A DNA stretch of 64,000 nt. Origin: Tistlia consotensis USBA 355 (GTDB lineage: Bacteria > Pseudomonadota > Alphaproteobacteria > Kiloniellales > DSM-21159). The number at the start of each line of letters is the position of its first letter. Positions within the stretch are counted from its first letter, which is position 1. A program made the translations under genes and the position numbers. Where the stretch lies: contig NZ_FWZX01000006.1 in NCBI RefSeq assembly GCF_900177295.1, forward strand, positions 1 through 64,000, written 5' to 3'. Below, in pieces: positions 53,040 to 60,843 of the stretch. Below the pieces are notes generated by a model. It saw nothing but the letters and a program-made list of their open reading frames with translations. It was not told where the DNA came from and did no database searches.

Positions 53040-54488
53040 TCAGGCGGCGGCGAGGCGGGCGAGGTCGGGTTTCGGCGCGGCGCAGCCGGGGATGTCCCGG
53101 AAGGCCCGCTCCAGGGCCGCGCCGATCGCCAGCAGCCGGCCCTCCTGCCGGCGCCGGCCGACGATCTGCAGGCCGAAGGGCAGGCCGTTCTCGTCGAGGC
53201 CGCAGGGCAGGCAGAGCACCGGGTGGCCGGTCAGCGACAGGCCGTAGGTGATCGCGACCCAGGCGATGTAGGTCGGCAGCTTCCGGCCGTCGACCTCGGC
53301 CGGATAGAGCTGGGTCTTGTCGAAGGGCTGCACCGAGGCGGTCGGCGCGATCAGCAGGTCGACCTGCTCCATGAAGCCGACGAAGCGGTGGAACAGGCGG
53401 CTGTGCTCGGCGGCCGCCCAGCCCAGCTCCTCGGCGCCGAGCTTCAGGCCGAGCTCGACGTTGGCCTTGACGTTCGGGCCCAGGGACTCCGGCTTCGAGC
53501 GGTAGGTCTTGGCGTAGCTGGCGACGAAGTTGAGGCCGCGCAGCGTCTCGAACAGCCGGTCGGCCTCGCCGAGCTCCGGGTCGCGGTCCTGGGCCTCGGC
53601 GAAGAGGCCGCCGATCGCCTGGCGGCGCTGGCGGAACAGGCCGCGGACCTGCTGGGAGACCGGCGCGAAGCCGAGATCCTCGGTGAAGGCGACCTTGAGG
53701 CGGCCGGGGTCGACCTCGGGCAGCGCGCCCAGCAGGCTGGCGTCCGCCGGGCGCCCGGCGTAGGGATCCAGCGCCTCGCCGGTGTTGCCCTTCAGCATGG
53801 CCGAGAGCAGCAGCGCGCAGTCGGCGACCGTGCGGCCCATCGGCCCCTCGACCGAGAGCGGCGAGAAGGCGTTGACCCGGGTCTCGTCGGGCACCGTGCC
53901 GGGTGTCGGCCTGAGGCCGACGACGCCGCAGTAGCCGGCCGGCGTGCGCAGCGAGCCGCCGAGGTCCGAGCCGTTGCACAGCGGCAGCATGGAAGTCGCC
54001 AGCGCGACGGCCGAGCCGCCCGACGAGCCGGCGCAGGTGAGCGCCGGGTCGTAGGGATTGCCGGTGACGCCGTAGACCTTGTTGGTCGTGTTGGCGCCGG
54101 CGCCGAACTCCGGCGTGTTGGTCTTGGCGAAGATGCTGCCGCCGCCGGCGCGCAGGCTGGCGACCACGCCGCAGTCGGCGGTCGGCACGAACTCCGAATA
54201 CATCAGGGAGCCGTAGGTCGTCTTCAGGCCCCTGGTCTCGTTGAGGTCCTTGATGCCGAGCGGCAGGCCGGCCAGCGGCCCCGGATCCTCGCCGGCGGCG
54301 AAGGCGGCCTCGGCGGCCTCGGCTGCCTTGCGGGCGCCCGGCTCGTCGGTCGCGACCACGGCGTTGAGCGTCGGGTTGACCGCGGCGATGCGTTCCAGGC
54401 AGCTGTCCAGCAGCTCCACCGGCGAGAGCTCGCGCGCCCGCATCCCCTTCGCCAGCTCGACCGCCGTCAGATCGCAGAGCGCAGCCAT
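53040..54488 (-). CDS. Amidase signature family hydrolase
   Basis: 482 residues. The Ser-cisSer-Lys triad is visible: Lys in LPLGIKDLNETRGL, cis-Ser in CAGSSGGSAVALATSM and nucleophile Ser in NGSDLGGSLRTPAGYCGV. The family hydrolyses amides; GatA is excluded because GatB and GatC are absent and the C-terminus differs. GGGGAAAG precedes the ATG at 54488, which decides that start. Confidence 0.9.
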   Translation of the reverse strand: MAALCDLTAVELAKGMRARELSPVELLDSCLERIAAVNPTLNAVVATDEPGARKAAEAAEAAFAAGEDPGPLAGLPLGIKDLNETRGLKTTYGSLMYSEFVPTADCGVVASLRAGGGSIFAKTNTPEFGAGANTTNKVYGVTGNPYDPALTCAGSSGGSAVALATSMLPLCNGSDLGGSLRTPAGYCGVVGLRPTPGTVPDETRVNAFSPLSVEGPMGRTVADCALLLSAMLKGNTGEALDPYAGRPADASLLGALPEVDPGRLKVAFTEDLGFAPVSQQVRGLFRQRRQAIGGLFAEAQDRDPELGEADRLFETLRGLNFVASYAKTYRSKPESLGPNVKANVELGLKLGAEELGWAAAEHSRLFHRFVGFMEQVDLLIAPTASVQPFDKTQLYPAEVDGRKLPTYIAWVAITYGLSLTGHPVLCLPCGLDENGLPFGLQIVGRRRQEGRLLAIGAALERAFRDIPGCAAPKPDLARLAAA

Positions 54489-54556
54489 TGCTTTCCCCCT
54501 TGTGCCTCGTTCGATTCGCAACTCGACGCCCGTGGCGCCTGTCGCTCCATGGTTCG

Positions 54557-54646
54557 CCCTTCGACAGGCTCAGGATGAAGCTCACCATGAAGCGACCGAT
54601 GGGCTCTCGCCCATCGAAAGGGCTTCATCCTGAGCCTGTCGAAGGG
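54557..54646. repeat. Dispersed palindromic repeat, family B, copy 3
   Basis: CGACAGGCTCAGGATGAAG (54562-54580) and its inverse CTTCATCCTGAGCCTGTCG (54623-54641) with a 42-bp spacer. It lies between the amidase gene and the PhnD-like gene. Confidence 0.9.
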
Positions 54647-54669
54647 TGAAGCCCTCTCCGGCACCGACC

Positions 54670-55536
54670 TCACGCCAGGGCGAGATAGCCCAGCAGCTCG
54701 GCGGTCCGCTCCATCTCGGTGATCACCGAGTAGTCGGCGGCGCGGTCGAAGTCCATGCCCGTCAGCAGCAGGGCTGCCCTGACCTCGGCGAGCTCCGGGT
54801 CGGCCAGGGCCGCCTTGATGCCGGCGCGCAGCGCGGCCAGCAGGCCGGGCTTGACGCCGTGGCGCGTGACGTAGGGCAGCGCCGGCGCGGCCGGCGTCTC
54901 GAAGCGCGCCTCCAGGCCCTCCAGCGCCGCCGGATCGACCCGGCGCAGCAGCTCGAGCGTGACGCAGTCGATCGCGGCGAGGTCCGCCCGCCCCTCCCGG
55001 ATCATCGCCAGCGAGCGGCGATGGGCGCCCGAGGTCACGACCTGGGCGAAGAAGCGGCCGGCCTGGGCGTGCGGCGCCACCAGGGCGCGCAGCGCGTTCA
55101 TGCCGGACTGCGAGTCCCAGCCGTTGATCACCGCGCGCCGGCCGCGCAGGGCCGCCGGGGTCTCGGCCGGATCGTCCGCGCGCAGCACGACGAAGCTGCG
55201 GTAGTCGCTGCCCTTGCAGCCCGGCGCGGCGTAGCGCGGCGTGCCGAGGTAGGAGACCCAGCCGGCCAGGCCGTGGGTCAGCGGATAGCCGCAGGTCTGG
55301 CCGATCACCAGGCGGGGATCGCGCAGCAGCGGCACGGGATCGGCCTCGCCGCCGGCCCCGCGCCCCGGCTCCGGGCGGCTCAGCGCCTCCGGCAGGTTGC
55401 GCAGGCCGGCCTCGCGCAGGTGCAGGGCCAGGCCCTGCCACCAGGCGTCGGTCGCCCAGCGCAGCTCCGGCAGGTCGTACATCGGCAGGCTGGCGAGCCC
55501 GACCACCGGCGCGGCGGCGCTCCGCGTCCCCGTCAT
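54670..55536 (-). CDS. PhnD-like periplasmic-binding-protein-fold protein
   Basis: 288 residues. The fold of phosphonate/phosphate ABC binding proteins (PhnD/SsuA type) is indicated by GLASLPMYDLPEL, IGQTCGYPLTHGL, YRSFVVLRADDPAETPAALR, GWDSQSGMNALRALVAP and SGAHRRSLAMIREGRADLAA. No signal peptide is visible and no ABC permease or ATPase is adjacent. It is the last gene of a tight operon: XRE regulator, GFA enzyme, then this, with a 7-bp gap. A cytoplasmic ligand-binding role is possible. Confidence 0.78.
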   Translation of the reverse strand: MTGTRSAAAPVVGLASLPMYDLPELRWATDAWWQGLALHLREAGLRNLPEALSRPEPGRGAGGEADPVPLLRDPRLVIGQTCGYPLTHGLAGWVSYLGTPRYAAPGCKGSDYRSFVVLRADDPAETPAALRGRRAVINGWDSQSGMNALRALVAPHAQAGRFFAQVVTSGAHRRSLAMIREGRADLAAIDCVTLELLRRVDPAALEGLEARFETPAAPALPYVTRHGVKPGLLAALRAGIKAALADPELAEVRAALLLTGMDFDRAADYSVITEMERTAELLGYLALA

Positions 55537-55543
55537 CGCGCGC

Positions 55544-55987
55544 TCACGACTGCTTGCTGGCGCCGGCGTCGAGCCGGCCGCCGTCGCCGCCGGGATAGAC
55601 CGGAAGACCGTCGGCGAGCGCGTAGTAGTCGCCCTTGTCGGCGGCGAAGATGTGGCCGGCCAGGCTGAGGCCCGTCGGCTTGTCCAGGGCGCCGGCGGCG
55701 ACCGCCACGTAGCCCGCGCCGCTCGGCTTCCAGAACAGGCTGGAGCCGCAGTCGCCGCAGAAGCCTCGCTCGGCGACGTCCGAGGAGCGGAACCACTTGA
55801 GGCCGCCGGCCGCGGTCAGGCGGAAGCCGTCCAGCGGCACGGCCGTGAACACGCCGTAGTGGCCGCTGGTCCTGCGGCACTGCGAGCAGTGGCAGGCGAC
55901 CGGCGGGCGCGGCGTCCCGGTCAGCTCGAAGCGGACGGCGCCGCACAGGCAGCCGCCGGCCAGGGTGCCGGTCGAGGGCGCGGTCAT
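55544..55987 (-). CDS. GFA/CENP-V-family zinc protein
   Basis: 147 residues. Cysteines typical of glutathione-dependent formaldehyde-activating proteins occur in GGCLCGAVRFEL, ACHCSQCRRTSG and FCGDCGSSLFWKP and would bind two zinc ions. The family assists formaldehyde-glutathione adduct formation or has other thiol chemistry. Its ATG overlaps the TGA of the regulator gene (55984-55987), and the PhnD-like gene follows at once. Confidence 0.87.
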   Translation of the reverse strand: MTAPSTGTLAGGCLCGAVRFELTGTPRPPVACHCSQCRRTSGHYGVFTAVPLDGFRLTAAGGLKWFRSSDVAERGFCGDCGSSLFWKPSGAGYVAVAAGALDKPTGLSLAGHIFAADKGDYYALADGLPVYPGGDGGRLDAGASKQS

Positions 55988-56856
55988 CGGCTGCGCGCCT
56001 TGGCCGGCGAGAGATACTTGGCCATCAGTCCCTCCAGGAAGGCCATGACGTCCGGCGGCTGGACCGTCGCGGCCCGCACCAGGTCGTCGAAGTGCTTGGT
56101 CAGAACGCGGATCTGGTCGGTGCCGTTGAACACGAAATACATGTTGCCGAGATAGAGCGCGGCACGCTGCGGCCCGAAGACGGTGAGCGGCGAGGCATAG
56201 CGCCTGAGGCCGTCGTAGAGGAACCAGCGGAAGGTCGGATAGAGCTCGTCGCAGATCGCGATCATCTGCTCGATCTGGCGCCGCCGCGCCGCCGCCGGCA
56301 GGTCGCGCCAGATCGATTCGCCCTTGGCGAAGCCCTCGACCGACTGCCAGGACGAGCAGACCTCCATCTCGGTCTCCGGCTTGCGGCTGTAGGCGAGCCT
56401 GGCCTCCGCGCGCTCGAACTGGCTCTGCGGCACGCGCTCGCCGTAGTCGCGATACTCGTGGGCGATGACCTCCTCGGTCTTGAGCAGGTCCGGCAGGGTG
56501 GTCGGCACGTAGCGGATCTTGTAGCCGGCGGCCTCGGTGTGCCAGCGCGCCAGCGTCTCGTCGAGCTTGCCGGCCGAGCCGGCCTCGATCTCCATGGCGT
56601 TGGAGACGACCTCGGCACCCCGCCCCTCCTCCTGGCTCAGGCCAAGCAGCCAGTCGACGCTGACCTTGCCCTCGCGGGCGATCGCCACGATCGTCTCGGC
56701 GCGCGCCAGCCGCTCGTTGTCCGGCGACAGCAGCTGCGACAGCGTCGAGCGGTCGAGCCCGACCTGCTGGGCGAAGGCCGAGCGCGACACGCCCTGCCGC
56801 TCGATGACCTTGAGCAGGCGTTCCCGGAACACCCCGACCACCTCGTCACGCTGCAT
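55984..56856 (-). CDS. XRE-family regulator with a long C-terminal domain
   Basis: 290 residues. HTH at about 8-70 (SRSAFAQQVGLDRSTLSQLL, EGKVSVDWLLGLSQ). The remaining 200 residues are helical and rich in aromatic residues (RQIEQMIAICDELYPTFRWF, LYLGNMYFVFNGTDQIRVLT). No known domain is recognised. The start at 56856 was preferred to one 17 codons earlier, which would run into the repeats at 56904-56936. First gene of the operon with the GFA and PhnD-like genes; divergent from the desaturase gene. Confidence 0.75.
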   Translation of the reverse strand: MQRDEVVGVFRERLLKVIERQGVSRSAFAQQVGLDRSTLSQLLSPDNERLARAETIVAIAREGKVSVDWLLGLSQEEGRGAEVVSNAMEIEAGSAGKLDETLARWHTEAAGYKIRYVPTTLPDLLKTEEVIAHEYRDYGERVPQSQFERAEARLAYSRKPETEMEVCSSWQSVEGFAKGESIWRDLPAAARRRQIEQMIAICDELYPTFRWFLYDGLRRYASPLTVFGPQRAALYLGNMYFVFNGTDQIRVLTKHFDDLVRAATVQPPDVMAFLEGLMAKYLSPAKARSR

Positions 56857-56903
56857 GCGCGGCACGGCGCAGCTTGCGCCGACCTCCCGTCTGTTGTACA
56901 AAG

Positions 56904-56936
56904 TCAACGATGTTTCGCTTTATCAACGTTGTGTCG
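56904..56936. promoter_or_regulatory. Tandem 14-bp direct repeats, candidate regulator binding sites
   Basis: TCAACGATGTTTCG (56904-56917) and TCAACGTTGTGTCG (56923-56936) match at 12 of 14 bases with a 19-bp period, and the second contains the palindrome CAACGTTG. They lie in the AT-rich gap between the divergent XRE-family regulator and desaturase genes. Likely operator for the regulator; inferred. Confidence 0.5.
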
Positions 56937-56971
56937 TTTTCTCTTCGTTCTGCAACCCTTGGTTACCAGCC

Positions 56972-58099
56972 GTGAGCGACAGCGACAGGCAAGATAGGTT
57001 CCTCCCGCCGCCGGCCAATGTCCGGGCGGCGAACTCTGGCACGCCGGAGCGCGCCGCGTCCACGCAGGTGCACCCGGCTGCCACCCTTGTGACCGCCCCG
57101 AGCGCGGGCGCCCGACTCGACAACGCCCGGACCGGCGCCTGTGTCCCCGTGGTCGAATGGCCGACCGTCGCGGTCGCCGCCGCGATCTATCTGGGCTTCG
57201 GCCTCGCGACCTGGTTCCACGACCGGCTGCCGCCCTGGCTGCTGCTGCCGATCGGCGCCTACCTGGTCGCCTGGCACTCGTCGCTGCAGCATGAGGTGGT
57301 GCACGGCCACCCGACCCGCCTGCCCTGGCTCAACCGCCTGCTGGTGCTGCCCAACCTCTGGCTCTGGCTGCCCTACGAGCGCTATCGCGACGGCCATCTG
57401 CAGCATCACCGCGACGAGGTCCTGACCGACCCGCAGCTCGATCCGGAGAGCTATTACCTGCCGCCGGAGCGCTGGCGTGCCCTGCCGGCGCCGCTGCGCG
57501 GCCTCTACGGCCTGCGCAACTGCCTGCTCGGCCGCATGGTCCTGGGGCCGGTCTTCGCGATCTGCCGCTTCTATCGCGGCGAGCTCGGCCAGTGGCTCGG
57601 CGGCCGCTTCGACCTGCCGGTCTGGCTGCTGCAGGTCGCCGGCGTCGGCCTGGTGCTGACCTGGGCCGTGGCGGTCTGCGGCATGAGCCTCGGCGCCTAT
57701 CTCGGCTTCTTCGCCCTGCCGGGCATCGCCCTCTCGCTGGTCCGCTCGTTCCTCGAGCACCGCGCGGTGCCCAACGTCCGCGAGCGCACGGCGATCGTCG
57801 AGGCGGCCTGGCCCTGGGCCCTGCTGTTCCTGAACAACAACCTGCACGCCGTCCATCACGAGCGGCCCGGCCTGCCCTGGTACCGGATCCCGGCCGCCTA
57901 CCGCGCCGAGCGCGCGCGCTATCTGACGGACAACGGCAGCTACCTGTTCCGCGGCTACGGCGAGGTAATCGCCCGCTTCGGGCTGCACCAGAAGGAGCGG
58001 CCGCTGCATCCCGGCGGCCTGATCGTGACGCCGCTCGGCGACGCCCGGCCGGTCGCCGCCGCGCCCGCCGAGGGCAGCGAGACATCGACGTCCTATTAG
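56972..58099 (+). CDS. Fatty acid desaturase family protein
   Basis: 375 residues. Three His boxes are present: SLQHEVVHGHPT (HXXXH), GHLQHHRDEVLTD (HXXHH) and LHAVHHERPG (HXXHH), the di-iron ligands of membrane desaturases and hydroxylases. About four to six membrane helices surround them, for example IYLGFGLATWFHDRLPPWLL. The start is taken as GTG at 56972; the first 45 residues are polar. It precedes the radical SAM gene on the same strand by 259 bp. Substrate may be a fatty acid, sterol-like lipid or carotenoid. Confidence 0.87.
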   Translation: MSDSDRQDRFLPPPANVRAANSGTPERAASTQVHPAATLVTAPSAGARLDNARTGACVPVVEWPTVAVAAAIYLGFGLATWFHDRLPPWLLLPIGAYLVAWHSSLQHEVVHGHPTRLPWLNRLLVLPNLWLWLPYERYRDGHLQHHRDEVLTDPQLDPESYYLPPERWRALPAPLRGLYGLRNCLLGRMVLGPVFAICRFYRGELGQWLGGRFDLPVWLLQVAGVGLVLTWAVAVCGMSLGAYLGFFALPGIALSLVRSFLEHRAVPNVRERTAIVEAAWPWALLFLNNNLHAVHHERPGLPWYRIPAAYRAERARYLTDNGSYLFRGYGEVIARFGLHQKERPLHPGGLIVTPLGDARPVAAAPAEGSETSTSY

Positions 58100-58358
58100 C
58101 TTCCTAATCTTTCTGCCCGGCCGGATATATTTGCCCGCCCGGAGTCCGGAGCCCGCCAGCCGGGCATGCCGGCCGGACAATTCCGTGCGACCCCGAGTAG
58201 AAATGGGTTCTCCGCTCCGCGCTGCTCCCCTATAGTACTTCCGCCATTTTTTTCGGACTTTCTTGGAACCATCGATTTTTCGACGGTCGCAGGCAGGTCG
58301 AGGCGAAAGGAAGATCGGCCGGCGATTCGACGGACCACGAGCCAGCGGGGGCATCGTC

Positions 58359-60116
58359 ATGGTCTCAGCCGCCAAGCGCCGTTTCCAGATCGTGCTGATC
58401 AAGCCGTCGCACTACGACGACGACGGCTACGTCATCCAGTGGCTGCGCTCCGCGATCCCCTCGAACAGCCTGGCGACGCTCTACGGCCTGTCGCGCGCAT
58501 GCGCCGAGCAGCAGATCCTGGGCCCCGAGGTCGAGATCGCCGTCGAGGCCTATGACGAGTTCAACCGCATCGTCCCGATCAGGGACATCGTCCAGAGCAT
58601 CCGCACGGCCGGTGCCGGCGGCTTCGTCGGCCTGGTCGGCGTGCAGTCGAACCAGTTCCCGCGTGCGCTCGACATCGCCCGCCAGCTGCGCGCCGCCGAG
58701 GTGCCGGTGGTCGTCGGCGGCTTCCACGTCTCGGGCTGCCTCGCCATGCTGCCGGAACTGCCCGCGGACATCCGCGAGGCCCAGGCGCTCGGCGTCAGCA
58801 TCTATGCCGGCGAGGCCGAGGGGCGGCTCGACGAGGTGCTGCGCGACGCCTACGAGGGTCGCCTCAAGCCGCTCTACAACTACATGGACGACCTGCCGGG
58901 CATGGAGGCCGCGACGGCGCCCTTCCTGCCGGCCGAGGTCGTCCGCCGCGCCGCCGGCCACTACAGCTCGTTCGACGCCGGCCGGGGCTGCCCCTTCCAG
59001 TGCTCCTTCTGCACGATCATCAACGTCCAGGGCCGGGTCTCGCGCTACCGCAGCGCCGACGACGTCGAGGCGCTGATCCGCACCAACGTCGCCCAGGGCG
59101 TGCGGCGCTTCTTCATCACCGACGACAACTTTGCCCGGAACAAGAACTGGGAGGCGATCCTCGACCGGATCATCCAGCTGCGCGAGCAGGAAGGCCTCAA
59201 CATCAAGTTCATCATCCAGGTCGACACCCTGTGCCACAAGACGCCGCGCTTCATCGAGAAGGCGCTGCGCGCCGGCGCGCACCGGATCTTCGTCGGCCTG
59301 GAGAACATCAACCCGGACAACCTGGTCGCCGCGAAGAAGAACCAGAACAAGATCTGGGAGTACCGCAAGATGCTGCAGGCCCTGAAGGCCGGCGGCGGCA
59401 CGACCTATGCCGGCTACATCCTCGGCTTCCCCGGCGATACCCCCGAGAAGATCGCGCGCGACGTCGAGATCCTGAAGCGCGAGCTGCCGGTCGACCTGGT
59501 CGAGTTCAACATCCTGACCCCGCTGCCGGGCTCCGAGGACCACAGGAAGATGACCCTCGCGGGCGTCCGCATGGACCCCGACATGAACAAGTACGACATC
59601 GAGCACGTCACCATCGACCATCCGGCGATGAGCGAGGCCGAGCTGTACCGGGCCTATCACGCGGCCTGGAAATCGTTCTACGACCGGGAGCACCTGGAGC
59701 GCGTGCTGCGCCGCGCCGGGCCGAGCGGCATCCCGCTCCACAAGATGGTCCTGCCGCTGCTCTGGTTCGCCGGCTTCGTCGCCATCGAGAACGTCCATCC
59801 GGTCCAGGGCGGCTGGTTCCGCCGCAAGGTCCGCACCCAGCGCCGCTCCGGCCTGCCGCTGGAGAACCCGCTGCTCTTCTACCCGCGCCGGGTCTGGGAG
59901 GTCGCGGCCAGCCACGCCCGCTGGCTCTGGCTGTTCCTGACCCTGGAGACCCTGCGCCGCAAGATCCTGCGCGAGGGCTCGATCGAGGCCTACTGCGACG
60001 AGTCGCTGGAGCCGGTCGCCGAGCACGACGAGTCCGAGCTCGAGATGATGCACGTGCACGGCGGCGCGATCCGCAAGGGCTACGGCGCCCCGGTGATGCC
60101 GACCGCGGCGGAGTAG
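58359..60116 (+). CDS. B12-binding radical SAM protein, paralogue 2
   Basis: 585 residues, clearly homologous to the protein at 13267-15033 along its whole length. The N-terminal cobalamin-binding-like domain has KPSHYDDDGYVIQWL, GVQSNQFPRALDIARQL and GGFHVSGCLAMLPEL. The cluster cysteines C211, C215 and C218 lie in GCPFQCSFCTIINVQG. Conserved later parts are FFITDDNFARNKNWEAILD, GLENINPDNLVAAKKNQNKI and YAGYILGFPGDTPEKIARD. The C-terminal 150 residues (VQGGWFRRKVRTQRRSGLPL) are also shared. The ATG at 58359 is weakly preceded by GCGGGGGC. Enzyme reaction unknown. Confidence 0.9.
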   Translation: MVSAAKRRFQIVLIKPSHYDDDGYVIQWLRSAIPSNSLATLYGLSRACAEQQILGPEVEIAVEAYDEFNRIVPIRDIVQSIRTAGAGGFVGLVGVQSNQFPRALDIARQLRAAEVPVVVGGFHVSGCLAMLPELPADIREAQALGVSIYAGEAEGRLDEVLRDAYEGRLKPLYNYMDDLPGMEAATAPFLPAEVVRRAAGHYSSFDAGRGCPFQCSFCTIINVQGRVSRYRSADDVEALIRTNVAQGVRRFFITDDNFARNKNWEAILDRIIQLREQEGLNIKFIIQVDTLCHKTPRFIEKALRAGAHRIFVGLENINPDNLVAAKKNQNKIWEYRKMLQALKAGGGTTYAGYILGFPGDTPEKIARDVEILKRELPVDLVEFNILTPLPGSEDHRKMTLAGVRMDPDMNKYDIEHVTIDHPAMSEAELYRAYHAAWKSFYDREHLERVLRRAGPSGIPLHKMVLPLLWFAGFVAIENVHPVQGGWFRRKVRTQRRSGLPLENPLLFYPRRVWEVAASHARWLWLFLTLETLRRKILREGSIEAYCDESLEPVAEHDESELEMMHVHGGAIRKGYGAPVMPTAAE

Positions 60117-60126
60117 GCCCCGGCGG

Positions 60127-60765
60127 TCACGTCCCGACGGTGCCGCCGCCTGCGGGTCGCGGCCTGTAGGCCGGCAGGCTGAGGCTGTAGCGGATCGCAA
60201 GACCGCGGATCACGAAGGTTACGACGACGCAGGCCAGGTAGCCGACCTCGACCGGCTGCCCGAGCTGTTCGAGCACGACCATCAGCGCAGAGCCCGCCGC
60301 GGCCGCGGTGATGTAGATCTCCTTGCGCAGCAGCAGCGGCATCTCGCGGCAGACGATGTCGCGGATCAGGCCGCCGAAGGTCGCCGAGACGGCGCCCATC
60401 AGGATGACCACCCCGGGCGGCGCGCCGGTCTGCTGGGTGACGATGGTGCCGCCCGCCGCGAAGATGGCGAGGCCGATCGCATCGGCCCAGATCAGCAGCT
60501 TCTCGCGCGACTGCACGGCCGGCGCCAGGAAATAGACCACCAGGGCGGCGACGCCGGTCAGCCAGATGAAGTGCGGGTGCTCGACCCAGAACACCGGCGT
60601 CCGGCCGAGCAGCACGTCGCGCAGGGTGCCGCCGCCGATCGCGGTCACCGTGGCGATGAAGTGGAACCCGAAGATGTCGAGTTGCTTGCGCGAAGCCGCC
60701 AGCGCACCCGAGATCGCAAAGACGAAGACGCCCGCGAGGTCGAGGGCGGCAAACAGCGTGTCCAT
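60127..60765 (-). CDS. TRIC/UPF0126-family membrane channel
   Basis: 212 residues with seven membrane helices in two repeats. Each repeat has the Gly/Arg/Asp signature: AIGGGTLRDVLLG and TFGGLIRDIVCRE. Bacterial homologues of trimeric intracellular cation channels show this. It likely conducts potassium or other cations as a trimer. It is convergent with the radical SAM gene, 10 bp apart. Confidence 0.88.
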   Translation of the reverse strand: MDTLFAALDLAGVFVFAISGALAASRKQLDIFGFHFIATVTAIGGGTLRDVLLGRTPVFWVEHPHFIWLTGVAALVVYFLAPAVQSREKLLIWADAIGLAIFAAGGTIVTQQTGAPPGVVILMGAVSATFGGLIRDIVCREMPLLLRKEIYITAAAAGSALMVVLEQLGQPVEVGYLACVVVTFVIRGLAIRYSLSLPAYRPRPAGGGTVGT

Positions 60766-60843
60766 GGCACGTCCCCCCTTGTCGGAGGGCTCAGTCTAGG
60801 CTGATTTCGGTCCGTCCGGAATCGACCCCGACCCGCACCCGAC

